Below are positions 9,195 through 18,198 of a DNA stretch of 63,532 nucleotides, in pieces; the stretch's first letter is position 1, and each line of letters opens with the position of its first letter. Source of the DNA: Methylotenera sp. (GTDB lineage Bacteria > Pseudomonadota > Gammaproteobacteria > Burkholderiales > Methylophilaceae). The notes under the pieces were generated by a model, which was not told the DNA's origin, did no database searches, and saw only the letters and a program-made list of their open reading frames with translations. The position numbers and the translations under genes are program-made. The stretch spans positions 1 to 63,532 of the forward strand of contig JAHRYP010000012.1 in NCBI GenBank assembly GCA_020622105.1, in the 5' to 3' direction.

Positions 9195-10254
9195 TATTTT
9201 TTCTTTCATTACGAATCAAATCTTCAGCTAGTTTACTGAGGCTATTACTATCCAACGAGGCTAAGTGCAGCACTTTAGCTTTATCCAATTGCTGCAGACC
9301 AACACCGGATGAGCGCTTATAAGCGGGGTCATAATGCAGAGTGAGCAATTCGCTTACCAACGGCACCCATTCACCCTGCTTTGCCATTTCGCACCAGCGG
9401 TTGATGACCTCGCGACCGTGCATTTCAACCAGTAAAGACAAGCGTTCAGTCAATAATGCAGCGTTGTCCAGAAAATGTGCATAATCTTCCATCAGAAAAT
9501 TCACACGCGCTTCCAGCGGCACTTCAATTTTCACACAGACAGACGCACGCATACGCTCGATGAGCTCGGTTGGCACACTTAACACACCTACTTTTCGGCT
9601 TTCAGCCTCGACATAAACCGGACGGTCAGCTGTAAAAGTACGCAACACCTCCCAAAGCCGGGTTTCAAAGGTTTTCTGTGAAGGCTGCGGCTGATCTGGC
9701 AATCTACCGAGAAGCGAACCGCGGTGTTGTGCCAGCTTTTCCAAGTCCAGCACTTGCGCACCTTGCTCAGCGAGCGCCTGTAATAGATGACTTTTACCTG
9801 AACCGGTACCGCCGGCGATTACACAAAAATCAAATTGACCAGGTAATACTTCCAGTTCCGTGAGCACATGACGTCGATAATTTTTGTAACCGCCCTCCAA
9901 CTGCGCTGTATTCCAGCCGACCTGTGCCAGAATATGCGCCATTGCACCGCTACGCATGCCACCACGCCAGCAGTACACTAAAGGTCGCCAGGATTTTGGC
10001 TTGTCACTGAATTTTTCTTCCAGATGTTGTGCAATGTTTCGTGCGATCAGTGCTGCACCCAGTTTTTTCGCTGCGAACGGCGACACTTGCTTATATAAGG
10101 CACCGATGCGTACACGCTCTTCATCGTTAAGCACCGGCACGTTAATCGCGCAGGGGAGATGATCATCAGCATATTCGGCCGGTGATCGAACATCCAGAAT
10201 GTCGTCGAACCCTTGAAAGGCCTGTGAAATATCGATGAGTTTATAACTAGCCAT
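9187..10254 (-). CDS. selU: tRNA 2-selenouridine synthase SelU (MnmH)
   Basis: Converts 2-thiouridine at the tRNA wobble position to 2-selenouridine through a geranylated intermediate, using selenophosphate. The N-terminal rhodanese domain carries Cys99 in VYCWRGGMRSGA (numbering from the upstream TTG at 10266; Cys95 from the ATG). The C-terminal half has a P-loop GGTGSGKS. The ATG at 10254 (MASYKLIDIS) is preferred over that TTG. It precedes and overlaps selD, so the donor and the user of selenophosphate are co-expressed. No selA, selB or tRNA-Sec is visible in the window. Confidence 0.95.
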   Translation of the reverse strand: MASYKLIDISQAFQGFDDILDVRSPAEYADDHLPCAINVPVLNDEERVRIGALYKQVSPFAAKKLGAALIARNIAQHLEEKFSDKPKSWRPLVYCWRGGMRSGAMAHILAQVGWNTAQLEGGYKNYRRHVLTELEVLPGQFDFCVIAGGTGSGKSHLLQALAEQGAQVLDLEKLAQHRGSLLGRLPDQPQPSQKTFETRLWEVLRTFTADRPVYVEAESRKVGVLSVPTELIERMRASVCVKIEVPLEARVNFLMEDYAHFLDNAALLTERLSLLVEMHGREVINRWCEMAKQGEWVPLVSELLTLHYDPAYKRSSGVGLQQLDKAKVLHLASLDSNSLSKLAEDLIRNERKNND

Positions 10255-10511
10255 AATTGCGGGCAAACCTAGGTAAAGAAACAGCCAGACAAGCTGACTG
10301 CGATTAAAATAAAAGACCTTGTGAATTCAGCAAAGGATTAGCTCTTTAAGCTTTACAAGCTACACCTGTGCTTGCACAGGCAAGCTCAACTCTTGTGTCC
10401 TTCACACCATCTCCAAGACTGATTAAGCGTTTTTTCTAAAGAACATGTTTTTCAATTAATGATAGTTATACAGTCGATATAATTTGATTTACGCATTGCT
10501 GACAATACGTT

Positions 10512-11078
10512 TTAGTTTAACTCATCATCTTTCCAGTATTTAGTACCTTTAACCGAGGCGTGTAATAGCAATCCGCTTTTCGTAATCTGGTAGATAATAA
10601 TATGGTCGATCAAGGCTTCACCACCAACTGCCGAGCCCCTGTCTGACGTCTTGGCGACTGCATCTGTATGTCCACCAAACTCCCAGCCGCTGCTAATAAA
10701 CCTGTCAAGGGTCGATTTGTTTTTAAAAATGAAGACCGCACGAAAATCTTTTGCACCAAGGCCCAGCCCGAGTCCGGCCTCGCGCATTTTCATGTAGGTC
10801 TGCTTACCGCTTTTTTCCTGCACCACACCATATCCGCCACTGAAGCTGGCAAATATGATATTCACATGTGCATTACTGAACACCGCATAACCGGGCGCTG
10901 ATGCAATTTGCTTTTCTGCCTGAGGATGAAGTTTGTACAACTCGGTTAAAACATCATTTTTCATAACAAGAACTTGATGACGACGTTCCTCTACCGAGCT
11001 AGGGCTAGTAGTGGCACACCCGGCTAAAAACAGGGCAATCACAATACCGTAAACACCTGCATAAAAAAATCTCATCAT
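10512..11078 (-). CDS. SYLF-domain (YSC84-like) lipoprotein
   Basis: A 188-residue predicted lipoprotein. The signal peptide ends in the lipobox LAGC (residues 18-21). The rest is a SYLF/DUF500 domain: PGYAVFSNAHVNIIFASFSGGYGVVQ, then a GLGLGLGAKDFRAVFIFKN segment and an SGWEFGG motif. SYLF domains bind phospholipids in eukaryotes; the bacterial lipoproteins are envelope-associated and poorly characterised. It stands alone, with gaps on both sides. Confidence 0.85.
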   Translation of the reverse strand: MMRFFYAGVYGIVIALFLAGCATTSPSSVEERRHQVLVMKNDVLTELYKLHPQAEKQIASAPGYAVFSNAHVNIIFASFSGGYGVVQEKSGKQTYMKMREAGLGLGLGAKDFRAVFIFKNKSTLDRFISSGWEFGGHTDAVAKTSDRGSAVGGEALIDHIIIYQITKSGLLLHASVKGTKYWKDDELN

Positions 11079-11176
11079 TACACCCCCCGAAACATTACAG
11101 ATACAAACCAGCTATTACTGAGAATTCAAGCTTAACTGCAATTAGATACATTAGATATCATTATCAATAACAACAA

Positions 11177-12229
11177 TCACCTACCATTAACACTTAGCTT
11201 TATAACAGTTATGGCTGGCTTTTCGATCCTGCGATAGAAAATATCAGCCAGAATCAGACTGGCTAGCCATGAAAATATCATAAAAACAAAACCCGTCAGT
11301 GAATCGCTGAGTTTAAACCAGCCAAAAACAGCATTTGCAAGCATGACAACCGAGAAATGCACAAGAAATAAAGCATATGAAATCGTACCCAGATAATGTG
11401 TAATTTTTTGCAGTTTAAACCCTTCTTTAATCTGCATCTTTCTTGTAAAAAACAGTATAAGCGCAACGCTTACTGCAATTAGTATACGCAACCTGAAATC
11501 CAGAAAAAGCGCTGTCAGCGCAATTGCAACGTTTAACCACAGCCATGCCGCCTGTTGCTCGCGCTGCCCTGCCCAGTAAGCCATTGCCCCCATGCCATAA
11601 GCTCCGAAGAAATACAAAGCCCAGTCATCATAGCTGGCATGTCTGTTAAACCAGAACAGAGATACGGCTGCCAGCAATGTCACCATTACAAGAACTATCT
11701 TTCTGGAATCTATTGCTCTACCACCCAGCCACGCGATGCCAAGCATCACTGCAAAAAGCTGAAAATCGACAGCAATAAACCATGCGCCAGCTGACAACGA
11801 ATCGAAATCAAGGACACCATGCAGCAAAAATACGTGCGACAGAATCTGCAGCAATTCAGGCACTGCAGGAATGAAATTATCAGCTAGCAATTGGCGTGAA
11901 ACAAACGCACAAATTATGGCGAGAATCAGAGCGAAGAAAAACGGCACTACCAGTCTTAGGTATCGGTTGATCAGATTGGTTGTCAGCCGCGGCATACTGG
12001 CAGTACTTGAAAACATGGAGCGAGCAGCAAGATAGCCACCAATCACAAAAAACACCTGCACCGCCATACGCGCATAGTCATACAGCCAGTCAATCAGCGC
12101 AGGGGATGTTTGCTGCACAGCAGTAGAAACAGGGCCATAGGCTGCGAGATGATGCAGAACGATCAACTGCGAGGCTATCGCTTTAAAGGCGTCGATGACA
12201 GGAAAACGGGCAGTGGAACTATCTTTCAT
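11177..12229 (-). CDS. Acyltransferase-3 family membrane protein
   Basis: Integral membrane protein of 350 residues with about ten hydrophobic segments. The N-terminus has the acyltransferase-3 pattern: FPVIDAFKAIASQLIVLHH with the catalytic-type His, then AVQVFFVIGGYLAARS. The family (OafB, NodX, WecH type) transfers acetyl or other acyl groups to surface sugars or small molecules. The substrate cannot be inferred: the neighbours are an unrelated SYLF lipoprotein and a c-di-GMP phosphodiesterase, and no polysaccharide cluster is present. Confidence 0.85.
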   Translation of the reverse strand: MKDSSTARFPVIDAFKAIASQLIVLHHLAAYGPVSTAVQQTSPALIDWLYDYARMAVQVFFVIGGYLAARSMFSSTASMPRLTTNLINRYLRLVVPFFFALILAIICAFVSRQLLADNFIPAVPELLQILSHVFLLHGVLDFDSLSAGAWFIAVDFQLFAVMLGIAWLGGRAIDSRKIVLVMVTLLAAVSLFWFNRHASYDDWALYFFGAYGMGAMAYWAGQREQQAAWLWLNVAIALTALFLDFRLRILIAVSVALILFFTRKMQIKEGFKLQKITHYLGTISYALFLVHFSVVMLANAVFGWFKLSDSLTGFVFMIFSWLASLILADIFYRRIEKPAITVIKLSVNGR

Positions 12230-12345
12230 AGTTCGCTGATTATAGCGTTTCCAGTTGCAATAACTGATGTATTCGTCTTTAAGTTTGATCGAAAAAGAAT
12301 TGTGAGCTACAGAATTTGAAACATAGCTGCAATTAAATACAGTGT

Positions 12346-14361
12346 TTATTCTGTGACATCAACGTATTGCTGGGCAATTTTGAAAAAGTCCTTATTCCTG
12401 GCAACAAATGCAGCCACAATTTCAGGATCAAAATGCTTCCCTGATTCTGCTCTAATATAATCACAGACTTCAGCATGCACCATTCCTTCTTTATAGACCC
12501 GCTTACTGACCAGCGCATCGTACACATCGGCAAGCGCCATCAGCCGCCCTGCTAACGGGATATCATCACCACTTAATCGTTGCGGGTAACCCTGACCATC
12601 CCATCTCTCATGATGGGATATGATCATGTCACGTGCATAGTGCAGAAAATTCCGTGCCTCAGGGTGCTTGGAACTGGTCACAATTTTTGTCAACGCATCA
12701 GCACCGATCAAAGGGTGGCTTTGCATAATCTTATATTCGTCCTCGGTAAGTTTGCCGGGTTTTTGCAAAATACTGTCCGGAATGCCTACCTTACCTATGT
12801 CATGTAACGGCGCAGATTTAGCAAGCAACTCAATATCCGAAGCGGATAAATATGCATATTTAGCAGTAGTGGCTAATTGCTTTGCCAGTATTTCTACATA
12901 ACGCTGGGTGCGCAGAATGTGACCACCAGTTTCATTATCACGCGCCTCTGACAACACTGACATACTGATAATTATTTCATCTTGCGCCTCAACAAGTTCC
13001 TGCGTACGGATAAGCAATTTACGCGCTTCAATCGCGTATTTCAAAAAGCCCATGACACTTGTGATTAACACCAGCGTCAATATCGGCATCAAGGGTGAAA
13101 GATGCAGACCCTGCCTGACTAGCAACTGACTTGCCCCTACGTAACAGACAAAGGCTGCAGAAACGAGAATTAGCAACGACATTGCAAAACCAGAACGGCT
13201 CAATACCAGCGTGCAGGCCACTCCCAATAATAATACAATAAATAGCTCAACACCCTTGGCCCAGTCCGGGCGCGAAATATAGCTGTCGCTGAGCACATTA
13301 TCAATGATCGTTGCATGCACCTCTAGCCCGTTGATCCATTTACCGGACGGAGTCAGATGTAAGTCCTGTAGTCCCTTAGCCCATGCTCCGACCAGCACAA
13401 TCTTGCCTTGCAAGCTACCTGCCGCCAGCTCATTATTCATGACAGCCCGCGCTGAATAATAAACAGGCTGTGCATTACGATAGTCCAACATCATGTTGCC
13501 GCGTCTATCTAAAGGAATTGAGTGCTGACCCCAGTTAATAAACACTTCACCCCCGCCAGTTGTCAGCTGCAATTGACGCTGTGACGAATAAAGCAGCAAC
13601 GTAGACATTGCGAGTGATGGCCGTATTTGTTCCTGCGGTGCAAGCAGTAATGGCACTCGGCGCAAGGTTCCATCTATATCAACCAGTGCATTGGTAAAAC
13701 CTTCAGCACTTGCTGCATCTGTGAGCACAGGCAAACTGCGGATCAACCCTAGCGACTTAGGCCACAAATCAGTGCTGTGCTCCGGACTTATTACGGCCAT
13801 GCCGTCTGGGGCTATGGGTAAACCCTGTTGCAGCGCAGGCTGCGTAGTCTGAGAAAAATTAAGGTAATAGCCCAGCACGGATGCACCTTGCCTCAAAACG
13901 TCGGCCAGAAGCTGCGAATTACTATCTGTCATCGCCAGCGGCTGTTGCGCTTTACCATCCCCAAGATCACGCTGTCGTTCAGCCTGAACAACTTCCGGCG
14001 AACTGCGATCTGGTTCCGGCATCAGAATATCAATGGCAATAACCTGCGCACCTAACTGTTGCAGACGCTCGACCAATGCTGCAAGCCTGTAACGGGGCCA
14101 TGGCCATTGACCAAAAGCAGCAAGGCTGGTTTCATCAACGCCCACGATGACTGGTACTGCAGATTTTGGCGGTGCTGCGCGACCCGCTACCATCAGATCG
14201 TAGATTAACAAATCGGACTCTTGCAGAAACTTAGGCTGAAAAACCGTAAGCACTGCTACGAGCATTGTTAAGCCTATACCGCAGGTAATTAAAATCAAAC
14301 GCTCATACCAGAGTTTGCTAAGAAACTGCAGATGCCAATTGTTAGTGTTTATTTTAGTCAT
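12346..14361 (-). CDS. CHASE2 sensor with HD-GYP c-di-GMP phosphodiesterase domain
   Basis: Membrane sensor of 671 residues. The order is an N-terminal transmembrane helix (about 20-45), a periplasmic CHASE2 domain (to ~340, with VPVIVGVDETSLAAFGQWPWPR and GKIVLVGAWAKGLQDLHLTP), three closely spaced membrane helices (about 355-440), and an HD-GYP domain. The HD motif is APLHDIGKVGIPD and the GYP motif is HHERWDGQGYP, so the domain looks catalytically intact. It would lower c-di-GMP in response to a periplasmic cue. It is the last gene after the FecR and OmpA-like genes, a combination seen with CHASE2 sensors. Confidence 0.93.
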   Translation of the reverse strand: MTKINTNNWHLQFLSKLWYERLILITCGIGLTMLVAVLTVFQPKFLQESDLLIYDLMVAGRAAPPKSAVPVIVGVDETSLAAFGQWPWPRYRLAALVERLQQLGAQVIAIDILMPEPDRSSPEVVQAERQRDLGDGKAQQPLAMTDSNSQLLADVLRQGASVLGYYLNFSQTTQPALQQGLPIAPDGMAVISPEHSTDLWPKSLGLIRSLPVLTDAASAEGFTNALVDIDGTLRRVPLLLAPQEQIRPSLAMSTLLLYSSQRQLQLTTGGGEVFINWGQHSIPLDRRGNMMLDYRNAQPVYYSARAVMNNELAAGSLQGKIVLVGAWAKGLQDLHLTPSGKWINGLEVHATIIDNVLSDSYISRPDWAKGVELFIVLLLGVACTLVLSRSGFAMSLLILVSAAFVCYVGASQLLVRQGLHLSPLMPILTLVLITSVMGFLKYAIEARKLLIRTQELVEAQDEIIISMSVLSEARDNETGGHILRTQRYVEILAKQLATTAKYAYLSASDIELLAKSAPLHDIGKVGIPDSILQKPGKLTEDEYKIMQSHPLIGADALTKIVTSSKHPEARNFLHYARDMIISHHERWDGQGYPQRLSGDDIPLAGRLMALADVYDALVSKRVYKEGMVHAEVCDYIRAESGKHFDPEIVAAFVARNKDFFKIAQQYVDVTE

Positions 14362-14393
14362 CGCAAGACACTGGTTGCCTTACCAAGTAACAG

Positions 14394-15035
14394 TTAGTGA
14401 ATAATAACCACAACGCGCCTGTTACGCGGCTCAGGAACCCCATCTGGGGTTGGGATCAGTGGATTGCCCTTACCATGCGAACTTACCGTAATCAGACCCG
14501 GCTCAACCCCCTGCTGCACCAGCAATAACTCGACCCGCCTTGCACGTTCAAGCGAGAGTGCATCATTGAGCTGATCTGAGCCTGTAGCATCGGTATGCCC
14601 GCTGATATTCACGCTGATGGCTGAGCGCTCTTTTATCGCTGCAACAATATTTGAAATTTGCTGCAGGGAATCAGCCGCCAATTCAGCGTCGCCGGTTGTA
14701 AACATCAGGGTAAAGCTTTGCGCTGGAGGTGGTTCCACTGCAAGCGCCTCTTTAAAGGTAGCGTCAATGAAGGCAGCATCTGCTTTAGTAATAGTAGCTG
14801 GCGGGTTATCACTGCCACGTGTACGCGTCATATCGTTGGCAGTTTCAAGCGTTTGCTTACCTGCTGCCGTAGTTACTTCAGCTTTGCCGACATGTCCGCT
14901 CTGATCAGGCACCAGAACAATAGACTGACGATTGCAGCCTGCAAAAGCAATCAGCATGAAGCTCGCCACCGCAAACATGGCTGCATAATTTTTAAATGCA
15001 AAACCTCTAAACACTGCTAACCGGCCGCTCATCAT
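14394..15035 (-). CDS. OmpA-family peptidoglycan-binding lipoprotein
   Basis: A 213-residue protein whose N-terminal hydrophobic segment ends in a lipobox (FAGC, residues 30-33). After a linker of about 60 residues comes an OmpA C-terminal domain with VNISGHTDATGSDQLNDALS and RARRVELLLVQQGV, which binds diaminopimelate in peptidoglycan. Its start overlaps the stop of the upstream fecR-domain gene (TAATG), and it lies 32 bases ahead of the CHASE2-HD-GYP gene. An envelope-anchoring or sensing role beside the c-di-GMP sensor is inferred from context. Confidence 0.88.
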   Translation of the reverse strand: MMSGRLAVFRGFAFKNYAAMFAVASFMLIAFAGCNRQSIVLVPDQSGHVGKAEVTTAAGKQTLETANDMTRTRGSDNPPATITKADAAFIDATFKEALAVEPPPAQSFTLMFTTGDAELAADSLQQISNIVAAIKERSAISVNISGHTDATGSDQLNDALSLERARRVELLLVQQGVEPGLITVSSHGKGNPLIPTPDGVPEPRNRRVVVIIH

Positions 15036-15481
15036 TACTCCTTAATCTCGATCAGTAATTTAGTGCCACGCACAGCAATCGTTGCATCTGGGGTGTGTAT
15101 TTGCGCACTGCCTGGCGCCAGTTTAATAATCTGTCCGGAGATGAAAGAGAATGTGCCCTTGATCATACGAATCCCTAAGGCAAACTTGCTTTCCTTGGGT
15201 TCAAAAGTGTAGTCATTTAAGGATAACTCACTGCCGGAGCCGAGCGAAATGCTCGTATCATCTGTCAATACAATGCCAACAGCGCCTGGTTTACCGGTGC
15301 GAACCAGGTCACCGCGATAAAGTACACTACCGGCAGCGCCTGCTAGTGTTATACCCTCGCGCAAAATGGAAGCTGTACCCTGTAAATTCTGGATATGGCC
15401 AATCTTGTCGGCTGACTGGCTGGCGAGTGAAGGCTCAGCAAAGAGTATTGCGATTAAAAAAGCACTGGTTATAGTTTTCAT
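15035..15481 (-). CDS. Secreted FecR-domain protein
   Basis: A 148-residue periplasmic protein with a signal peptide (MKTITSAFLIAILFAEPSLA) followed by a single FecR domain: GSVLYRGDLVRTGKPGAVGIV, DDTSISLGSGSELSLNDYTF, and TPDATIAVRGTKL. Unlike true FecR anti-sigma proteins it has no cytoplasmic anti-sigma part and no sigma factor nearby. I chose the ATG at 15481 because it starts a proper signal peptide; the upstream in-frame starts (to 15529) do not. It is the first gene of the FecR / OmpA-like / CHASE2-HD-GYP operon. Confidence 0.85.
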   Translation of the reverse strand: MKTITSAFLIAILFAEPSLASQSADKIGHIQNLQGTASILREGITLAGAAGSVLYRGDLVRTGKPGAVGIVLTDDTSISLGSGSELSLNDYTFEPKESKFALGIRMIKGTFSFISGQIIKLAPGSAQIHTPDATIAVRGTKLLIEIKE

Positions 15482-15662
15482 GGTCAATTGATCCCCAAGC
15501 ATTACTTTAATCATTGAAATGAACAGCAAAAGCTCTGATATTTTTTGCGCATGTTAGAGCACAAAACATTAGCCATGTCTGAATAAATCCTACTCTTTGT
15601 GCCTGGATTAGGCAATAAGTGTTTACCCTCATCGATTGCACATAAAAATGTTGATTACTAAG

Positions 15663-15700
15663 AAACTAAAAAACCAGCCGTGAGGCTGGTTTTTTAGTTT
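15663..15700. terminator. Bidirectional intrinsic terminator between xoxF operon and fecR-domain gene
   Basis: A perfect 17-base inverted repeat (15663-15679 and 15684-15700) with a 4-base GTGA loop. The core CCAGCC/GGCTGG is flanked by A-runs on one side and T-runs on the other. It lies just after the cytochrome c gene on the minus strand and would end the xoxF-cytochrome transcript. Confidence 0.92.
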
Positions 15701-15716
15701 AAAACAACATCAGATC

Positions 15717-16046
15717 TTAATAACTTCTAGTAAGAATCCACTTTACTATGGTTTTAATATCATCATCTTTTACTTTAGGGCTGTTAGCAGGCATAGGCAT
15801 CTTGCCCCATACACCGCTACCACCTACTTTTACTTTTTCTACGAGCTTTGCTTCTGCAGTTTTATCATCTTTATACTTCTGCGCTACATCTTTATAAGAT
15901 GGACCCAACACTGCATTTTGTATGCCATGACACATCAGGCATCCGCTCTTTTGTGCAAGTGCTTCAGCAGGATCAGCTGCATTGGCCAGACTAAACCCAA
16001 ACATCAAAGCACTGAATAAACATGCCTTTTTAAAAAGTGTATTCAT
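15717..16046 (-). CDS. Periplasmic class I cytochrome c (c551/c552-like), probable XoxF electron acceptor
   Basis: A 109-residue monoheme cytochrome. The signal peptide ends at SLANAA; the heme motif CLMCH lies at residues 36-40, and the probable axial Met is Met85 in KMPMPAN, as in the c551 motif PMPPN. It follows xoxF by 31 bases on the same strand with a good ribosome site (AAGGGA), so the two are cotranscribed. XoxF enzymes pass electrons to a dedicated c-type cytochrome; position makes this the natural candidate. It is smaller than the XoxG of Methylobacterium, so I do not assign that symbol. Confidence 0.9.
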   Translation of the reverse strand: MNTLFKKACLFSALMFGFSLANAADPAEALAQKSGCLMCHGIQNAVLGPSYKDVAQKYKDDKTAEAKLVEKVKVGGSGVWGKMPMPANSPKVKDDDIKTIVKWILTRSY

Positions 16047-16077
16047 GCATTATTTCCCTTTTAAATTAATGTACAGA

Positions 16078-17958
16078 TTAAAGACTAAACACATTCATTG
16101 CGCCGCCGCCAGGTGCTGCATTGTATTTAACCAGCTCTTTATAGCCGCCAGCTGCGCCTAAACCATCGGTATCGTTAGTTAAACCAAGGTTCATTGCAAC
16201 ACCCGCCCAGCCGCCAATACCGGAAAGCACGCCAACATACTGCTTACCTTTATGACCATAAGTAATGGCATTACCAACAACGCCTGAACCTACCTGGAAT
16301 TTCCACAGTTCTTTACCTGTATTGGCATCCACTGCTTTCATCCAGCGATCCAATGTACCGTAGAACACCAGATTAGAACCAGTTACCAATGCACCACCCC
16401 AGGCAGAGAATCTCTCTTTGTTGTACCAGGCTTGTTTGCCTTTTAAACCATCCCAAGCCATAAAGCCACCCATCACGCCGTCAGGACCTGCAAACATCGT
16501 GAGTGTCGCACCTACCCATGGCTGACCTGCGACGTATTTAGACTCAACAGGCTCGTAAGTCATACAAACGTGGTTCATCGGCACATAGAAAAGTTTTGTC
16601 TTCGGTGAGAATGCAGCAGGCTGCTCATCTTTCACACCCAGTGCCGAAGGACAGATACCTTTTGCGTTGTAATCCTGATGCGTTGAATAAGCCGCATCTT
16701 TAATTGGCGTACCGGTTTTCAGGTCAATGCTCTTTGCCCAGTTAACGAACGGCTGCATTTTTTCTGCTACTAATAATGAACCATTAGTGCGGTCAAAAGT
16801 ATAGGCAAAACCGTTACGGTCAAAGTGGGTTGCCAGGCTTTTACCTTTAGCGTCCCACAGAATGGTTTCATTCATGCCGTCATAATCCCACTCGTCATGC
16901 GGCGTCATCTGATAGCCCCATTTAGCCATGCCACTATCAACATCACGTGCAAAAATAGTCATTGACCATTTGTTATCGCCAGGACGTACATCAGGATTCC
17001 AGACGCCAGGGTTGCCTGTACCGTAATACATCAGGTTCAGTTTTGTATCGTATGAATACCAGCCCCAAGTCGCGCCGCCGCCATTCTGGTAGCCATCTTT
17101 TCTAGCCTGTGGTTTTAGCCAGGTTCTGATGCCCAGATCTTTCTCCGGGAACTTCAGTTTATCTTTAGTTAAAGCATTGAATGAACCGCCAACCTTGTTA
17201 CCGCCATTTACATCTTCGTACAATGACAGTGCACTGAAGTGCGGGTTATCCTTGTTAAAGTCATCGCCGATCAACACATCTTTGTCTGAACCGGTGCTGT
17301 AAGCACGCCATACCAAAGCACCGTCTTTGATATTGTAAGCAGTAATGTGGCAGCGTACGCCATACTCGCCGCCTGAACAGCCGGTAATCACTTTGTCTTT
17401 AATCACATGTGGCGCATTGGTGTTTGACTCGCCTACTTTGGTGTCAGTTACCTGAACATCCCAGATTGTTTTACCGGTTTTTGCATCCAGTGCCACCAGC
17501 TTGCCATCGTTCTGCTGCAGGAAAATCTTGCCGTCGCCGTAACCCAAACCACGATTTACGTTATCACAACATAGCAAAGCCTGAATAGCCGGGTCTTGCT
17601 TAGGAAAATATGACCATAAAATTTTCTGGTTATCATTCAAATCCAGTGCATAGATATTATTCGGGAAAGCGGTATGCACATACATCACCCCATTTACTAC
17701 CAGTGGAGCACCTTCGTGGCCGCGATTTACACCCGTAGCAAAAGACCAGGCAAGTTTCAGATTCTTGACGTTGCCTTTGTTGACCTGAGCAAGTTTACTG
17801 TAACCGGTATTGCTATAATCCTTGCGTGGCGCAGCCCATTGGTTATCATCCTGCATCAGTTTTGATAACTCATCTGCGGCAAAAGCAGTTGTAGTTAATG
17901 CGGTAAGCAAACCCGCGCCTAATGCGAGGCTAAATTTACGTTTAAATTGATGACTCAT
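16078..17958 (-). CDS. xoxF: Lanthanide-dependent methanol dehydrogenase XoxF (PQQ)
   Basis: Periplasmic PQQ quinoprotein of 626 residues that oxidises methanol. The signal peptide is cleaved near AFA-ADE (residues 25-30). The vicinal disulphide is Cys130-Cys131 (ALLCCDNVNRG). Metal ligands by family alignment are Glu198 (GGEYG), Asn316 (GTGNPG), the catalytic Asp358 and Asp360 in HDEWDYDGMNE. The second Asp, two residues after the catalytic one, marks XoxF; calcium MxaF has Ala there. No mxaI or xoxJ is in the window. A ribosome site GGGGA lies 7 bases before the ATG. It is driven by a sigma-54 promoter and is divergent from an AcoR-like activator. Confidence 0.97.
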   Translation of the reverse strand: MSHQFKRKFSLALGAGLLTALTTTAFAADELSKLMQDDNQWAAPRKDYSNTGYSKLAQVNKGNVKNLKLAWSFATGVNRGHEGAPLVVNGVMYVHTAFPNNIYALDLNDNQKILWSYFPKQDPAIQALLCCDNVNRGLGYGDGKIFLQQNDGKLVALDAKTGKTIWDVQVTDTKVGESNTNAPHVIKDKVITGCSGGEYGVRCHITAYNIKDGALVWRAYSTGSDKDVLIGDDFNKDNPHFSALSLYEDVNGGNKVGGSFNALTKDKLKFPEKDLGIRTWLKPQARKDGYQNGGGATWGWYSYDTKLNLMYYGTGNPGVWNPDVRPGDNKWSMTIFARDVDSGMAKWGYQMTPHDEWDYDGMNETILWDAKGKSLATHFDRNGFAYTFDRTNGSLLVAEKMQPFVNWAKSIDLKTGTPIKDAAYSTHQDYNAKGICPSALGVKDEQPAAFSPKTKLFYVPMNHVCMTYEPVESKYVAGQPWVGATLTMFAGPDGVMGGFMAWDGLKGKQAWYNKERFSAWGGALVTGSNLVFYGTLDRWMKAVDANTGKELWKFQVGSGVVGNAITYGHKGKQYVGVLSGIGGWAGVAMNLGLTNDTDGLGAAGGYKELVKYNAAPGGGAMNVFSL

Positions 17959-18049
17959 TTACATCCCCAAAATATAAAATCTGTTAAATTGTTGTATGAC
18001 TAATCTCAACCTCATCCGTTGGAATGACATTGGTAGCAATGCTTGTATT

Positions 18050-18064
18050 GCAAGCGATGTGCCA
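18050..18064 (-). promoter_or_regulatory. Sigma-54 (-24/-12) promoter of xoxF
   Basis: On the minus strand the sequence reads TGGCAC-ATCGC-TTGC, an exact match to the sigma-54 consensus TGGCAC-N5-TTGC with correct spacing. Transcription would start near 18039, about 80 bases before the xoxF ATG. The sigma-54 activator gene is divergent immediately upstream. Confidence 0.88.
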
Positions 18065-18198
18065 GCACTATATTTTCACTGTATTTTTTTGTTACCAAGA
18101 TTCGAATAGACTGATAAAATCTTTTAAAATCAATCAACTATTTTTTCAAAGAAGTTTTTCCCGATTACTGATATCGTTTTAATATCAATCGGATTCAA

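Noticed and set aside
10365-10380. Short hairpin CCTGTGC-TT-GCACAGG upstream of selU
   Set aside because: Considered as a tRNA-Sec or riboswitch fragment, but it is only 7 bp with a 2-base loop and no surrounding structure or T-run.
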